Origin: Taibaiella sp.
Lineage (GTDB): Bacteria > Bacteroidota > Bacteroidia > Chitinophagales > Chitinophagaceae
Reading direction: 5' to 3'
Assembly: GCA_016786705.1 (NCBI GenBank)
Contig: JAEUVV010000009.1
Span: 124,001-188,000 of the forward strand
Length of the DNA stretch: 64,000 nucleotides
The position numbers and the translations under genes are program-made. Within the stretch, counting starts at the first letter, position 1. Each line of letters starts with the position of its first letter. A model generated the notes under the pieces. It searched no databases. It was not told where the DNA came from and saw nothing but the letters and a program-made list of their open reading frames with translations. Positions 7,678 to 16,274 of the stretch are shown in pieces.

Positions 7678-8811
7678 TTAAAGATTGCCTCTCTTAGCCT
7701 GCTCTCTTTCGATACTTTCAAATAAAGCCTTGAAGTTTCCGGCACCAAAGCTCTGCGCACCATGACGCTCAATGATTTCAAAGAATAAAGTCGGGCGGTC
7801 TTCTACCGGTTTAGTAAAGATCTGTAATAAATAGCCTTCTTCATCCCTGTCTACCAGGATACCTAAAGATTGTAATTGCTTGATCTCTTCATTGATCTCA
7901 CCTACCCTTTCCGGCAACATTTCGTAATAAGCCTCCGGCGGAGCTGACAAGAATTCTACACCTCTAGCTTTTAATTCCGTAACTGTCTTAACGATATCTT
8001 TAGTCGCTACGGCGATGTGCTGTACCCCTTCTCCTTCATAGTAATCCAGGTATTCCTCGATCTGTGATTTTTTCTTACCTTCTGCAGGCTCGTTGATCGG
8101 GAATTTTGAATACCCGTTTCCATTTGACATTACTTTGCTCATCAATGCAGAATATTCCGTATTGATCTGCTTGTCATCAAAAGAAAGAATATTTACAAAA
8201 CCCATTACTTCCTCATACCATTTAACGGTAGGCAGCATACGGTTCCAGTCTACATTACCCACGCAGTGGTCTACATATAACAAGCCACAATCTGAAGGGT
8301 TATAATCGCTTTCCCATTTTTCATAACCCGGCATGAAAGGCCCGGTATAATTTTTACGCTCGATGAACATATGCACGGTCTCGCCATAAGTATAGATACC
8401 GGACATACGCAGCTCGCCGAACTCATCGGTCAGGGTAACCGGCTCCAGGTAAGGTTTGCCGCCACGCTTCGTTGTTTCTTCAAATGCGCTATAGGCATCA
8501 TCTACCCACAAAGCCAGGACTTTAACACCATCGCCGTGTTTTTTTACATGCTCCGAGATCGGGTGATCGGAATTTAATGCGGTAGTCAATACCAAACGGA
8601 TCTTACCTTGCTGTAATACATAAGAAGCTCTGTCTCTTACTCCGGTTTCAGGGCCTGCATATGCTACGGATTGAAAGCCAAAAGCAGTTTTGTAATAGTG
8701 GGCGGCCTGTTTGGCATTACCACAGTAAAACTCGATATAATCTGTACCGTTAATGGGTAAGAAATCCTGCGCTTTAGCAATCTTCTGTGCAAATGTTTCT
8801 GTTGCTGACAT
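7678..8811 (-). CDS. hppD: 4-hydroxyphenylpyruvate dioxygenase
   Basis: 377 aa. Converts 4-hydroxyphenylpyruvate, CO2-releasing, to homogentisate in tyrosine breakdown; Fe(II)-dependent, cytoplasmic. It has two VOC half-domains: residues about 20-150 (TDYIEFYCGNAKQAAHYY...) and about 175-350. The facial triad is visible as His182 (YVDHCVGNV), His265 (GVQHIAVAT) and Glu345 (TLFFEIIER). The C-terminal GAQSFGAGNFKALFESIEREQ tail is diagnostic of HPPD rather than hydroxymandelate synthase. Length is typical. No other tyrosine catabolic genes (homogentisate dioxygenase, FahA) are adjacent. A perfect -7 box sits 37 bases upstream. Confidence 0.96.
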   Translation of the reverse strand: MSATETFAQKIAKAQDFLPINGTDYIEFYCGNAKQAAHYYKTAFGFQSVAYAGPETGVRDRASYVLQQGKIRLVLTTALNSDHPISEHVKKHGDGVKVLALWVDDAYSAFEETTKRGGKPYLEPVTLTDEFGELRMSGIYTYGETVHMFIERKNYTGPFMPGYEKWESDYNPSDCGLLYVDHCVGNVDWNRMLPTVKWYEEVMGFVNILSFDDKQINTEYSALMSKVMSNGNGYSKFPINEPAEGKKKSQIEEYLDYYEGEGVQHIAVATKDIVKTVTELKARGVEFLSAPPEAYYEMLPERVGEINEEIKQLQSLGILVDRDEEGYLLQIFTKPVEDRPTLFFEIIERHGAQSFGAGNFKALFESIEREQAKRGNL

Positions 8812-8847
8812 ATTTTAAAATTTTATTTTTTCCAGTATTTAATCTTT

Positions 8848-8855
8848 CAAAGGTA
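8848..8855 (-). promoter_or_regulatory. -7 promoter element for hppD
   Basis: On the minus strand this reads TACCTTTG, a perfect TAnnTTTG. It is 37 bases before the hppD ATG, in the short gap after the upstream gene. No good -33 box is visible. Confidence 0.4.
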
Positions 8856-8861
8856 GTTTTT

Positions 8862-9383
8862 TTATACGAAAATATCGCCCAGGTATTCCTGCATTTGCCT
8901 GATCTGGGGCATGAGCTGCGGCTGCACTTTCAGGCCCCGCATCCGGTCTAAATAAGCCCGGGCGCCATTTTTGTCCTTTTGTATGAGCGAGATGTCTGCA
9001 AGGGCCAGTAAAGCTACGGCCTGGTCATGCTCGGTTTTCAATCCGTCATTCAAGGCCAGGTTAAAATAGTGTTTTGCTGTATTGAAATCATCTTTTTCTC
9101 TCGCCACGTAAGCTTTTATATAATAATAATAAGCTCTTCTTGTTTTCCTGAGCTGCTCCGGCTTGCGGGTCAGGTCCAGTATTTGCTCCGATTCTTCAAA
9201 TCTGCCCTTTCTCATTTTATGCAATGCCAGGTATACCGTACCTACATTATAATACCCCCAAAGCAGGCTTAGAGAGAGTAAAGCGGCTACTATTATCACA
9301 TAATGCCAGCCGCTCAAAGCAGCGATAATGCCGACAATAGTACAAAGAATTAACAGGGTAAAGCGTATAAGGGGTGTAAACAC
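8862..9383 (-). CDS. Two-TM membrane protein with TPR-like repeats
   Basis: 173 aa from GTG 9383. No ATG lies between the upstream in-frame stop and this point, and TACCTTTG at 9401-9408 predicts a start of transcription just upstream, which supports GTG. Residues about 5-22 and 27-45 are hydrophobic segments; the rest is helical and polar. Pairs such as 'MRKGRFEESEQIL', 'AREKDDFNTAKHYFNLAL' and 'LALADISLIQKDKNGARAYL' look like TPR units, facing one side of the inner membrane. No enzymatic motif is seen. It may act as a protein-interaction scaffold, but no function is assigned. hppD follows it after a 50-base gap that has its own -7 box. Confidence 0.65.
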   Translation of the reverse strand: MFTPLIRFTLLILCTIVGIIAALSGWHYVIIVAALLSLSLLWGYYNVGTVYLALHKMRKGRFEESEQILDLTRKPEQLRKTRRAYYYYIKAYVAREKDDFNTAKHYFNLALNDGLKTEHDQAVALLALADISLIQKDKNGARAYLDRMRGLKVQPQLMPQIRQMQEYLGDIFV

Positions 9384-9400
9384 GATAAAAATTTTGACGG

Positions 9401-9408
9401 CAAAGGTA
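9401..9408 (-). promoter_or_regulatory. -7 promoter element for the TPR membrane protein
   Basis: Minus-strand TACCTTTG, a perfect match to TAnnTTTG, about 17 bases before GTG 9383. The same octamer serves hppD. Confidence 0.4.
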
Positions 9409-9430
9409 CGCTTTTTCCCAAATGTGACCC

Positions 9431-10912
9431 TTAAGGTTCATAATCTAAAGGGAGCATTTTATCCAGTTTTTCATAAGACCAATATCCTTCCAGGAACAGG
9501 TCATATTGTTCGGTAAAGCTTCCGTTAGCATACACATTGACCGGCTTTTTCTGCTTAAAGATGAGCAGGCTTGTCTGCGGCGCGGGGTCAGGCTTTTTCG
9601 CCTTAAAGCGATAAGTATGCTCAATATATTCTTTTTCTTCCAGCTCGTTTTTGTACATCACCTGTATCATGTCTTTGCAAAACAACTGAACTTGCTCACT
9701 ACCCTTAACCAGGAATGAGTCAACCGGCCAGGGCGTGGTGTAGAGATAGTCAAAAGCTGCCTCTGCCCGCTTTTGCTTCATTTGTTCCATCATTGCAGGA
9801 TGCTCCTCGGTTGTTTTAAAATTCTTAAACAGGTTATTCACCACGCTGTCGCCAGGAGCTTCCCTTGAAATATCATAATGGGCCACCTTGAAAGTTCCCG
9901 CCGGAATCTTTTCCAGCACAAACTTATGTGGATTTACAGGAGCGGTATCTGCTACCGGCTGTCTTAACACAACCGGGCTACCTACCGGTACTGTATCCAC
10001 CCACTTTTTAATCCCCATCAATAATTTCAATACCGCAGAGTCGTTTATATGAGAGCGGTTCAATGTACTGCCGAACTTAACAAAGAATTTTTTCATAACG
10101 GCCGTATCCTTCAAATCCAAAGTATCTGTAGATAAAGGAACCCTTTCCCCATATTCGCCTAATGTAGCCCTGACCACCACATTGAGCTGAAACCCCTGCT
10201 CCGCGGTATTTTTTTGAGCTACCGAACGTATAAAATGATTGAGCGAGCCCATAAAAGCTGTTTCCCGGTTAAGCTCCCATTTAGCCAGCTGCTTGTTATT
10301 CCTTGGTTTCATGGGTTCAAAACGGGTATAACCCAGGAAATAAACCTCGGAAGTCCTGTAATACTGCATATAATCGGCCAGGTCAAAATGAATAATATAA
10401 CCCAATGCCTTATTCCGGATCTTTAAAGGACGTTTCGCCGATACATAAAGTATACCTTTTTCTTCGTCTTTTTTAAAAACCAGGTCCTTTTTGTTCAGGA
10501 TCTCGCACTGCCCCGCGAAAGCGGAGTAGCTGATAAAGTTTTCCATAAAATCTTTTCCATAGCGTTCCCAGCCATCATTAAGCGGGGGCAGGACCTTTAC
10601 CGCAGGCAATTCGTCCGCTTCCAGGTCCAGCTTTACCGGCGCTATTGTTCCCGCCTGATTTATCCGTACGCTTCGTGTACCATAACTTACTGCCGCGACT
10701 ACAAGGTCTACCGGGAATACAATATTTCCTTTGAGTATAAAATTTCCTTTTTCATCGGTCAGGGTACCCAGTGTACTGTTATTTATATATACCGTAGCGG
10801 CAGGAACAGGACTTCCTGTAACCAGGTCAACAACAGTACCCTTAATTTCTTGTGAAGAAGCAAAGGCAGGCAGGCAACAGAATAGCAACACACACTTTAA
10901 AATATTACGCAT
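9431..10912 (-). CDS. Secreted CarboxypepD_reg-like domain protein
   Basis: 493 aa with a Sec signal peptide ending near FASSQ. Residues about 22-100 form a carboxypeptidase-regulatory-like beta sandwich ('EIKGTVVDLVTGSPVPAATVYINNS...GTLTDEKGNFIL'), the domain often found at the N-terminus of TonB-dependent and other envelope proteins of Bacteroidota. The rest (about 110-493) has no motif I recognise. It is too short for a TonB receptor and no plug or barrel repeats are seen. Probably periplasmic or attached to the outer membrane. It is divergent from ddl; a 7-of-8 -7 box (TAGTTTTA on the minus strand, 10930-10937) lies 18 bases upstream of the ATG. Confidence 0.75.
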   Translation of the reverse strand: MRNILKCVLLFCCLPAFASSQEIKGTVVDLVTGSPVPAATVYINNSTLGTLTDEKGNFILKGNIVFPVDLVVAAVSYGTRSVRINQAGTIAPVKLDLEADELPAVKVLPPLNDGWERYGKDFMENFISYSAFAGQCEILNKKDLVFKKDEEKGILYVSAKRPLKIRNKALGYIIHFDLADYMQYYRTSEVYFLGYTRFEPMKPRNNKQLAKWELNRETAFMGSLNHFIRSVAQKNTAEQGFQLNVVVRATLGEYGERVPLSTDTLDLKDTAVMKKFFVKFGSTLNRSHINDSAVLKLLMGIKKWVDTVPVGSPVVLRQPVADTAPVNPHKFVLEKIPAGTFKVAHYDISREAPGDSVVNNLFKNFKTTEEHPAMMEQMKQKRAEAAFDYLYTTPWPVDSFLVKGSEQVQLFCKDMIQVMYKNELEEKEYIEHTYRFKAKKPDPAPQTSLLIFKQKKPVNVYANGSFTEQYDLFLEGYWSYEKLDKMLPLDYEP

Positions 10913-10953
10913 AGCAGATTGTTTCGGTTTAAAACTAAAACTTTATTAGTAAG

Positions 10954-10986
10954 TTTAAAAATAGTTCAACGCATTTCCTATCTTTG
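10954..10986 (+). promoter_or_regulatory. Promoter for ddl
   Basis: TATCTTTG at 10979-10986 is a perfect -7 box, with TTTA (10954-10957) 21 bases upstream as -33. It predicts a leader of about 40 bases before ATG 11031. Confidence 0.6.
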
Positions 10987-11030
10987 ACGGCTAAGAGAAA
11001 GAGCATCTTTAATTTACTTTTTGGATCATT

Positions 11031-12020
11031 ATGAAAAAAAATATTGCCCTTGTTGCCGGCGGTTATAGCGGCGAGTATGTGATTTCCATCAATTCTGCAA
11101 AAACTATTGAAAAGCATTTAGACCAGGAAAAATACGCGACCTATAAAGTTATTGTTACCAAAGAAAGCTGGTATTATGAACATAATGATCAAAGGACAGA
11201 GGTAGATAAAAATGACTTTTCGATCACCCTTAATGGTCAGAAGATCAATTTTGAAGCTGTTTTTATCGCTATTCATGGCACTCCCGGTGAAGATGGTAAG
11301 CTACAGGGTTATTTCGATATGCTGAATTTACCTTATACGACCTGTAATGCCATCGTATCTGCACTTACCTTTAATAAATCATTTTGTAATAAGGTAGTCA
11401 ACGAGTTTGGTGTTGTGGGCATTGCAAAATCGGTCCACCTCTTTAAAGAAGACGGTTACTCATTAGGTACGGTATTGGAGAAAGTTAAATTACCCGTTTT
11501 TGTAAAACCTAATGAAGGCGGTTCCAGTATCGCTACTACTAAAGTTTCTAAAGTAGAAGACCTGCAGCCGGCTATAGACGCGGTATTCAAGGTAGACACC
11601 CAGGCATTGATCGAAGAATATATAGAGGGCCGTGAGCTGACCATGGGGGTATACCGGATCGGTAATGAGATCTTCACCCTCCCGCCTACAGAGATCGTAG
11701 CACAGAATGAATTTTTCGATTATGCCGCAAAGTATAATAATGAAAGTGAAGAGATCACTCCGGCGCCGATCCCTGATGAATTGCTGGGACAGTTGCAGGA
11801 GAAAGGCAAACAAATCTTCCTCCGTCTTAACTGTAAGGGATTTGTAAGAATAGATTTCATCTGGCATAAAACAAGTGGTGAACTTTACTTCCTGGAAGTG
11901 AATACCATGCCGGGACAGAGCGAGCAAAGCCTTATCCCGCAACAGGTGCGCGCGGCAGGTATGGAGTTAGGTCATTTCTATAACCAGATGCTGGAGGAAT
12001 GCCTGCGTGCTAAAAAATAA
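11031..12020 (+). CDS. ddl: D-alanine--D-alanine ligase
   Basis: 329 aa, ATP-grasp ligase that makes the D-Ala-D-Ala dipeptide for peptidoglycan in the cytoplasm. Visible: the N-terminal GGYSGEYVISINSA (residues 10-23), HGTPGEDGKLQGYFDMLNLPY (82-102), the ATP-binding KPNEGGSSIAT (159-169), LIEEYIEGRELT (193-204) and the metal-binding RIDF...YFLEVNTMPG (273-295). The omega-loop carries a Tyr (FDYAAKY, 229-235), as in D-Ala-D-Ala rather than D-Ala-D-Lac ligases. Length is a little above the common 300-310 aa. It is followed after 47 bases by a PASTA protein on the same strand, consistent with a cell-wall operon. Confidence 0.95.
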   Translation: MKKNIALVAGGYSGEYVISINSAKTIEKHLDQEKYATYKVIVTKESWYYEHNDQRTEVDKNDFSITLNGQKINFEAVFIAIHGTPGEDGKLQGYFDMLNLPYTTCNAIVSALTFNKSFCNKVVNEFGVVGIAKSVHLFKEDGYSLGTVLEKVKLPVFVKPNEGGSSIATTKVSKVEDLQPAIDAVFKVDTQALIEEYIEGRELTMGVYRIGNEIFTLPPTEIVAQNEFFDYAAKYNNESEEITPAPIPDELLGQLQEKGKQIFLRLNCKGFVRIDFIWHKTSGELYFLEVNTMPGQSEQSLIPQQVRAAGMELGHFYNQMLEECLRAKK

Positions 12021-12067
12021 GCCTACCTTAGCGCATAGTTTTAAACATCAATTGTACAGCAATCTGC

Positions 12068-12856
12068 ATGAAAAATTTATTTAAAAGCTTTTGGTTCAAT
12101 GTATTGGTAATTATAGCCATTTGTTTTGCCTTATATTTTGCCTTTTTTGCTTCCTTAAGTCAGATTACCCGGCATGGAGAGGAGCTTACGGTACCTGAAA
12201 TTAATGGTAAAAACATCAAAGAAGTATATGCCCAACTGGAAAAACTTGGCTTTGACATATCAGTAGATTCTGCCTACGATACCACTTTTGCCCCATTAAC
12301 CGTTTTGGAAGTGCAACCCGAAGCCGGCTCAAAAGTAAAAACAGGAAGGACCATATTTTTAACTGTTAATAAAGTAAGCCCGCCCGAGGTCGAAATGCCC
12401 AACCTGTTGAATCTTTCCTTCCGTAACGCGGTATTATTATTGGAGAATAATAAACTGCAGCTCGGCGACACGATCTTCAAACCGGATATGGCTACCGGCG
12501 CGGTATTGCAAATGCTTTACAATGGCCGCCCTATCTCGGCCGGTCAAAAGCTCTACCAGGGGTCTAAAATTGATCTTGTAGTAGGTGGTGGCTATGGTAA
12601 TATGAACCTGGCGGTGCCCAACCTGATCAATATGCCTTACCCCGCTGCCAAAGTTATCCTGGACTCGCTTAACCTGTTTTATACTGAAGTATGGGATGGC
12701 AGGATTACAGATTCCAATTCAGCCGTGATCTATTTCCAGATGCCGGCCCATAAAAACGAGCAGGGTTACCCGAATAATATCCTGGCCGGTGAGAATATTG
12801 ATATCCGCATCAGGCAGCAACCTATAAATGTGGGTGAAGACTCGCTTTCACAATAA
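12068..12856 (+). CDS. Membrane-anchored PASTA-domain protein
   Basis: 262 aa. A short cytoplasmic N-terminus, one TM helix (residues about 10-30), then three PASTA domains: about 40-105 (TVPEINGKNIKEVYAQLEKLGF), 110-175 (EMPNLLNLSFRNAVLLLENNKL) and 185-250 (AVPNLINMPYPAAKVILDSLNL). PASTA domains bind peptidoglycan stem peptides or muropeptides. There is no kinase or transpeptidase domain, so this is a stand-alone PASTA protein, a form common in Bacteroidota. Its place just behind ddl supports a role in cell-wall sensing or assembly, which is inference. Confidence 0.88.
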   Translation: MKNLFKSFWFNVLVIIAICFALYFAFFASLSQITRHGEELTVPEINGKNIKEVYAQLEKLGFDISVDSAYDTTFAPLTVLEVQPEAGSKVKTGRTIFLTVNKVSPPEVEMPNLLNLSFRNAVLLLENNKLQLGDTIFKPDMATGAVLQMLYNGRPISAGQKLYQGSKIDLVVGGGYGNMNLAVPNLINMPYPAAKVILDSLNLFYTEVWDGRITDSNSAVIYFQMPAHKNEQGYPNNILAGENIDIRIRQQPINVGEDSLSQ

Positions 12857-12963
12857 AAATTGAAAGAATTGTTAGTTTTTCAAAATTATTATTATTTTTA
12901 CTAGATAGAAATTTAGAAAACGTATCTTATCAACAACAGTTTTATAATAAACTCTTTGTCACA

Positions 12964-13458
12964 ATGAAGAAATTAGTATTTGCATCATTAGCCCTGGCTA
13001 CCCTCTTAAGTTCCTGTGAAGAAACAGAACCTAAAGTTGACATTTCTTATGAAAAAGCACTGATGAACAGGAAATGGCAGGTAGTGAAGGTGGAACAAAA
13101 TGCTAACGTGAACGAGCCGACCAATGTATGGCATGATATTACTAATTCTACTGATCCATGTATCATCGATAACCGCCTGACTTTTGTTTCCAAAACAGAC
13201 GCACAGCTGGATGAACATTATCGTAAATGTACCGAGTCGGATCCGCAAACACGCGACTATGGCTATGTACTGGAAAACGAAAACACGATCAAGATATTCA
13301 CCAACAGGGCTGATATTAACGGTACTACCTGGAGAGGCGGCGCTTTTAAATGGTCCGACAGCATTACCCGATTTACGATCGATGAGCGTATAGCCAACCC
13401 GGCAACACCAACTGTATTGGTAAGTACTATTTATACTTATCAAAATGTTGCGAATTAA
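12964..13458 (+). CDS. Small lipoprotein, lipocalin-like size
   Basis: 164 aa. The N-terminus MKKLVFASLALATLLSSC has a lipobox (LSSC) with Cys18 as the lipidation site. The mature part starts with acidic residues (EETEP). Its layout ('NRKWQVVKVEQN... DNRLTFVSKTDA... WSDSITRFTID') resembles the small beta-sandwich/lipocalin-like lipoproteins of Bacteroidota, in which W and T/F alternate. No ligand can be named. It has its own terminator at 13493-13524. Confidence 0.7.
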   Translation: MKKLVFASLALATLLSSCEETEPKVDISYEKALMNRKWQVVKVEQNANVNEPTNVWHDITNSTDPCIIDNRLTFVSKTDAQLDEHYRKCTESDPQTRDYGYVLENENTIKIFTNRADINGTTWRGGAFKWSDSITRFTIDERIANPATPTVLVSTIYTYQNVAN

Positions 13459-13492
13459 TTCATAGCATAATAACGCCACGATATTTTTACCA

Positions 13493-13530
13493 TAAAGGTT
13501 TACCTGCAAATTGGTAAACCTTTATTTTTG
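13493..13530 (+). terminator. Terminator overlapped by the next gene's promoter
   Basis: TAAAGGTTTACC (13493-13504) pairs perfectly with GGTAAACCTTTA (13513-13524), 8-base loop, followed by TTTTT. The same bases 13523-13530 read TATTTTTG, a perfect -7 box, with TTTA (13499-13502) exactly 20 bases upstream. So the hairpin that ends the lipoprotein transcript also carries the promoter for the hydrolase gene at 13557. Confidence 0.75.
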
Positions 13531-13556
13531 TACCTTATTGAAGCAGCATACTTAAG

Positions 13557-14450
13557 ATGAACACAGACAATATTGAGATCAGCCTTTATCCGCAACCTGT
13601 CTTCAGACAAAAGATCCTTTTCGATGCAGTGGAAATCGCCTATACCGACACCGGTGATCTTAATGCCCCGGTTATCCTTTTCATTCACGGCTTAGGTCAT
13701 GCCCTTATCGCCTGGAATAAAAATGTAGCCGCACTGTCACAAAAATACCGGTGTATCGCCATTGATCTGCCGGGGAATGGCTTGTCTTCAAAAGATATGG
13801 CCTACCCCTATAGCATGGAATTTTTTGCCGAAGCAGTCAGGGACTTCATCCTTCAAAAAGGATTGACCGATGTATTTCTCTGTGGCCACTCTATGGGCGG
13901 ACAGGTCGCCATGACCCTGGCAGCGATGTCTTTCCCAGGGCTCAGGGGGGTGATCCTGTGCGCGCCGGCCGGCATTGAACAGTTTAATACCGTAGAAAGA
14001 AATCTTTACAAGGGCACCATGCTCTTTGTAGATCTTTTAAGCACCGAAGAGAACAGCCTGCGGAAAGCGATCAATAATAGTTTCTATATTATGCCCGACT
14101 CTGCACCTTTGCTGATCCAGCAGCTGGTAGCCATCATGCAGTTACAATCAAGGGCGCACTACCGCTTAATGATGGAAAAGTGTATTGTAGGCATGCTGGA
14201 AGAGCCGGTATACGATCAGCTGCACACGATAACCGTACCGGTACATATCCTGTTCGGGGAAAAAGATGGTCTCATTCCCAATAAAATCATCCATCCCATA
14301 ACTCTGAAGCAGATGCTGGACCAGGCTATGGCGCAACTGGCAAACGGAAGCTATACCCTGATCCCGAAATGCGGCCACTTTTTACAATGGGAAAAACCGG
14401 AAGATGTAAACTTCTATATTGATACATTTATCAAAGAGACAAGGTCTTAA
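13557..14450 (+). CDS. Alpha/beta hydrolase
   Basis: 297 aa, alpha/beta hydrolase fold. Oxyanion region FIHGLGHALIAW (residues 42-53), nucleophile elbow GHSMGGQ with Ser112, acid Asp237 (ILFGEKDGLIP) and His274 (KCGHFLQWEKPE) form a complete catalytic triad. The cap domain lies between about 145 and 220. The family spans esterases, lipases and C-C hydrolases, so the substrate cannot be told. No signal peptide, so cytoplasmic. The ABC ATPase gene begins 19 bases downstream. Confidence 0.88.
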   Translation: MNTDNIEISLYPQPVFRQKILFDAVEIAYTDTGDLNAPVILFIHGLGHALIAWNKNVAALSQKYRCIAIDLPGNGLSSKDMAYPYSMEFFAEAVRDFILQKGLTDVFLCGHSMGGQVAMTLAAMSFPGLRGVILCAPAGIEQFNTVERNLYKGTMLFVDLLSTEENSLRKAINNSFYIMPDSAPLLIQQLVAIMQLQSRAHYRLMMEKCIVGMLEEPVYDQLHTITVPVHILFGEKDGLIPNKIIHPITLKQMLDQAMAQLANGSYTLIPKCGHFLQWEKPEDVNFYIDTFIKETRS

Positions 14451-14469
14451 ATCAGAAAACAAGGCACAC

Positions 14470-15216
14470 ATGGACAATGCAATCGAAATAAGCGCGCTGA
14501 CTAAGAAATTTCCGAATGCCGAGTTTTACTCTCTTCAGGGTATGAATTTAAGTTTTCCCAAGGGGCAGATCTCAGGCCTGCTGGGGCCAAACGGTGCCGG
14601 GAAGACCACGACGATCTCTATACTCTGTGGCCTGGTAAAGGCAGATAGCGGCCAGGCAAGGGTGCTCGGCATGGATGTCGCCCGGGATTCTACCAGCATA
14701 CTGGGTAAGACAGGGATCGTTACCCAGCAGGTAGCGCTTTACCCCCTGCTTACTGCCCGCGAAAATTTAAATTACATAGGCAACCTTTATAATATTCCTA
14801 AGAAAATACGCAAGGAAAAGATAGATTTTTTCCTCGAAAGGTTTGGCCTTACCGCCAATGCGGATAAGCAGGTACGCCACTACAGCGGAGGTATGAAAAG
14901 AAGGTGTAATATCATCGCCTCCCTGCTGCATGAGCCCGAGCTCCTGATCCTGGATGAGCCTACTGCGGGCGTCGATATACATTCCCGCACTATGATACTG
15001 GACTTCCTGCAGGAATATAACGCTGCGGGTAACACGATCCTTTATACCTCCCATTTGCTTGAAGAAGCCGAGCGGCTCTGTAAAAATGTGGCTATTGTCG
15101 ACGGCGGCAAATGTATCGTACAGGATAATATTGAGGCTTTAAAAAAGCAGGTACCGGGGATTAATAACCTGGAAGAACTATTTTTGCATTATACCGGCAG
15201 GTCATTAAGGGAGTAA
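14470..15216 (+). CDS. ABC transporter ATP-binding protein (ABC-2/drug-export type)
   Basis: 248 aa from ATG 14470; an earlier in-frame ATG at 14419 would overlap the hydrolase and adds 17 non-family residues. Walker A GPNGAGKT (39-46), Q-loop near 86-87, signature YSGGM (138-142), Walker B LLILDEP (158-164) and switch His195 are all present, so it should be an active ATPase. The short RLCKNVAIVDGGK C-terminal part resembles CcmA/DrrA-type exporters. No permease gene is adjacent, which is unusual for this class; the partner must lie elsewhere. Confidence 0.9.
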   Translation: MDNAIEISALTKKFPNAEFYSLQGMNLSFPKGQISGLLGPNGAGKTTTISILCGLVKADSGQARVLGMDVARDSTSILGKTGIVTQQVALYPLLTARENLNYIGNLYNIPKKIRKEKIDFFLERFGLTANADKQVRHYSGGMKRRCNIIASLLHEPELLILDEPTAGVDIHSRTMILDFLQEYNAAGNTILYTSHLLEEAERLCKNVAIVDGGKCIVQDNIEALKKQVPGINNLEELFLHYTGRSLRE

Positions 15217-15231
15217 GCGGAAAAATAATTG

Positions 15232-16167
15232 ATGAAAAAAATAACGCCCATAAGCAGAGAGAAAATTAAAGCTACGATTCCCAACCCGGAGTTTGAAGGC
15301 CTGACCCTGGGCTGGATCTTTAAAGATGTATTTAAAAACCTGGAGAAGATCCGGCTTTTTGAAAGAGCAGCAGCCATATCTTTTAACCTTATGCTGGCTA
15401 TACCACCGTCCCTTATATTCTTAGCCTCCCTGGTCCCTTTTTTCCCGGTCGACGACATTGAAACCGGTATCATCAACGCGATCCGCGGCTACATTCCTTC
15501 CGAAGCGATCAGCAACAAGATCATACATGTCGTTAAAGATTTTTTATATACCAAAAGAAGAGATCTCTTGTCTTTTGGTCTTTTATTTTCCATCATTTAT
15601 TCCTCTAATGGTTTGATGGGTATCATGCGGGCCTTTGACCGGGACTCCGATATGCGCAAGTTCCGGACGGCCTTCAACAGGCGTTTGAAAGCGATCTGGC
15701 TGACTATTGTACTGATGGTCCTGTTTTTGATCGTTGTGGCCGTGCTTATTGTGCAGTCTAATGTGCTTAACTACCTTGTAGATCAGTTCCCTATGAGCGA
15801 TACCTTAATGAGGCTAATCACAAATGCCACCCTGGGTATCATTATTTTATTAATGGTCTGTATTATTTACCGTTTTTGCCCCAGCCTCTATACCCGGGTC
15901 CGTTTTTTTAACCTCGGGGCATTTATATCCACCCTGCTGATCTGGGGTATTTCCACGATCTTCATTTATTTATCGTCCAATTTTATCCAGTATGACCAGG
16001 TGTACGGCTCCCTGGGCACCGTGCTAATGTCGCTGGTGTGGATCAATATTATTGCCATATTGATCATATTAGGCTTCGAGATCAATATGACCATTTTATT
16101 GAAAGGCGATCATGCCAAAGAAAGAAAAGGGCTACCAAAAGAAAGGGATGTGGAAAGTATCAAGTAA
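15232..16167 (+). CDS. YihY/virulence factor BrkB family membrane protein
   Basis: 311 aa from ATG 15232 (a TTG directly before it is not needed). Six hydrophobic segments fit the YihY (UPF0761) family of inner-membrane proteins: about 65-85 (AISFNLMLAIPPSLIFLASLV), 118-140, 158-180, 200-222, 230-250 and 262-285. The N-terminal RLFERAAAISFNLM and the middle SSNGLMGIMRAF are family signatures. Family members were once mistaken for ribonuclease BN; transport or membrane functions have been proposed but are unproven. It lies 15 bases after the ABC ATPase and is probably in the same transcript. Confidence 0.87.
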   Translation: MKKITPISREKIKATIPNPEFEGLTLGWIFKDVFKNLEKIRLFERAAAISFNLMLAIPPSLIFLASLVPFFPVDDIETGIINAIRGYIPSEAISNKIIHVVKDFLYTKRRDLLSFGLLFSIIYSSNGLMGIMRAFDRDSDMRKFRTAFNRRLKAIWLTIVLMVLFLIVVAVLIVQSNVLNYLVDQFPMSDTLMRLITNATLGIIILLMVCIIYRFCPSLYTRVRFFNLGAFISTLLIWGISTIFIYLSSNFIQYDQVYGSLGTVLMSLVWINIIAILIILGFEINMTILLKGDHAKERKGLPKERDVESIK

Positions 16168-16274
16168 TATTTTTGCAACTTCACCCGGAAATATATGTTT
16201 TCTATCACTATCAAGTCCTTAAAGCGCAAAAGCAAATAACCTGTGGGGCATCTCCTACAAAGAAACCCTGGTTA

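Noticed and set aside
11490..11942. 150-aa minus-strand ORF inside ddl
   Set aside because: Shadow of a well-conserved ATP-grasp frame.
14419..14469. Upstream start of the ABC ATPase
   Set aside because: It overlaps the hydrolase gene and adds residues not found at the N-terminus of the family.
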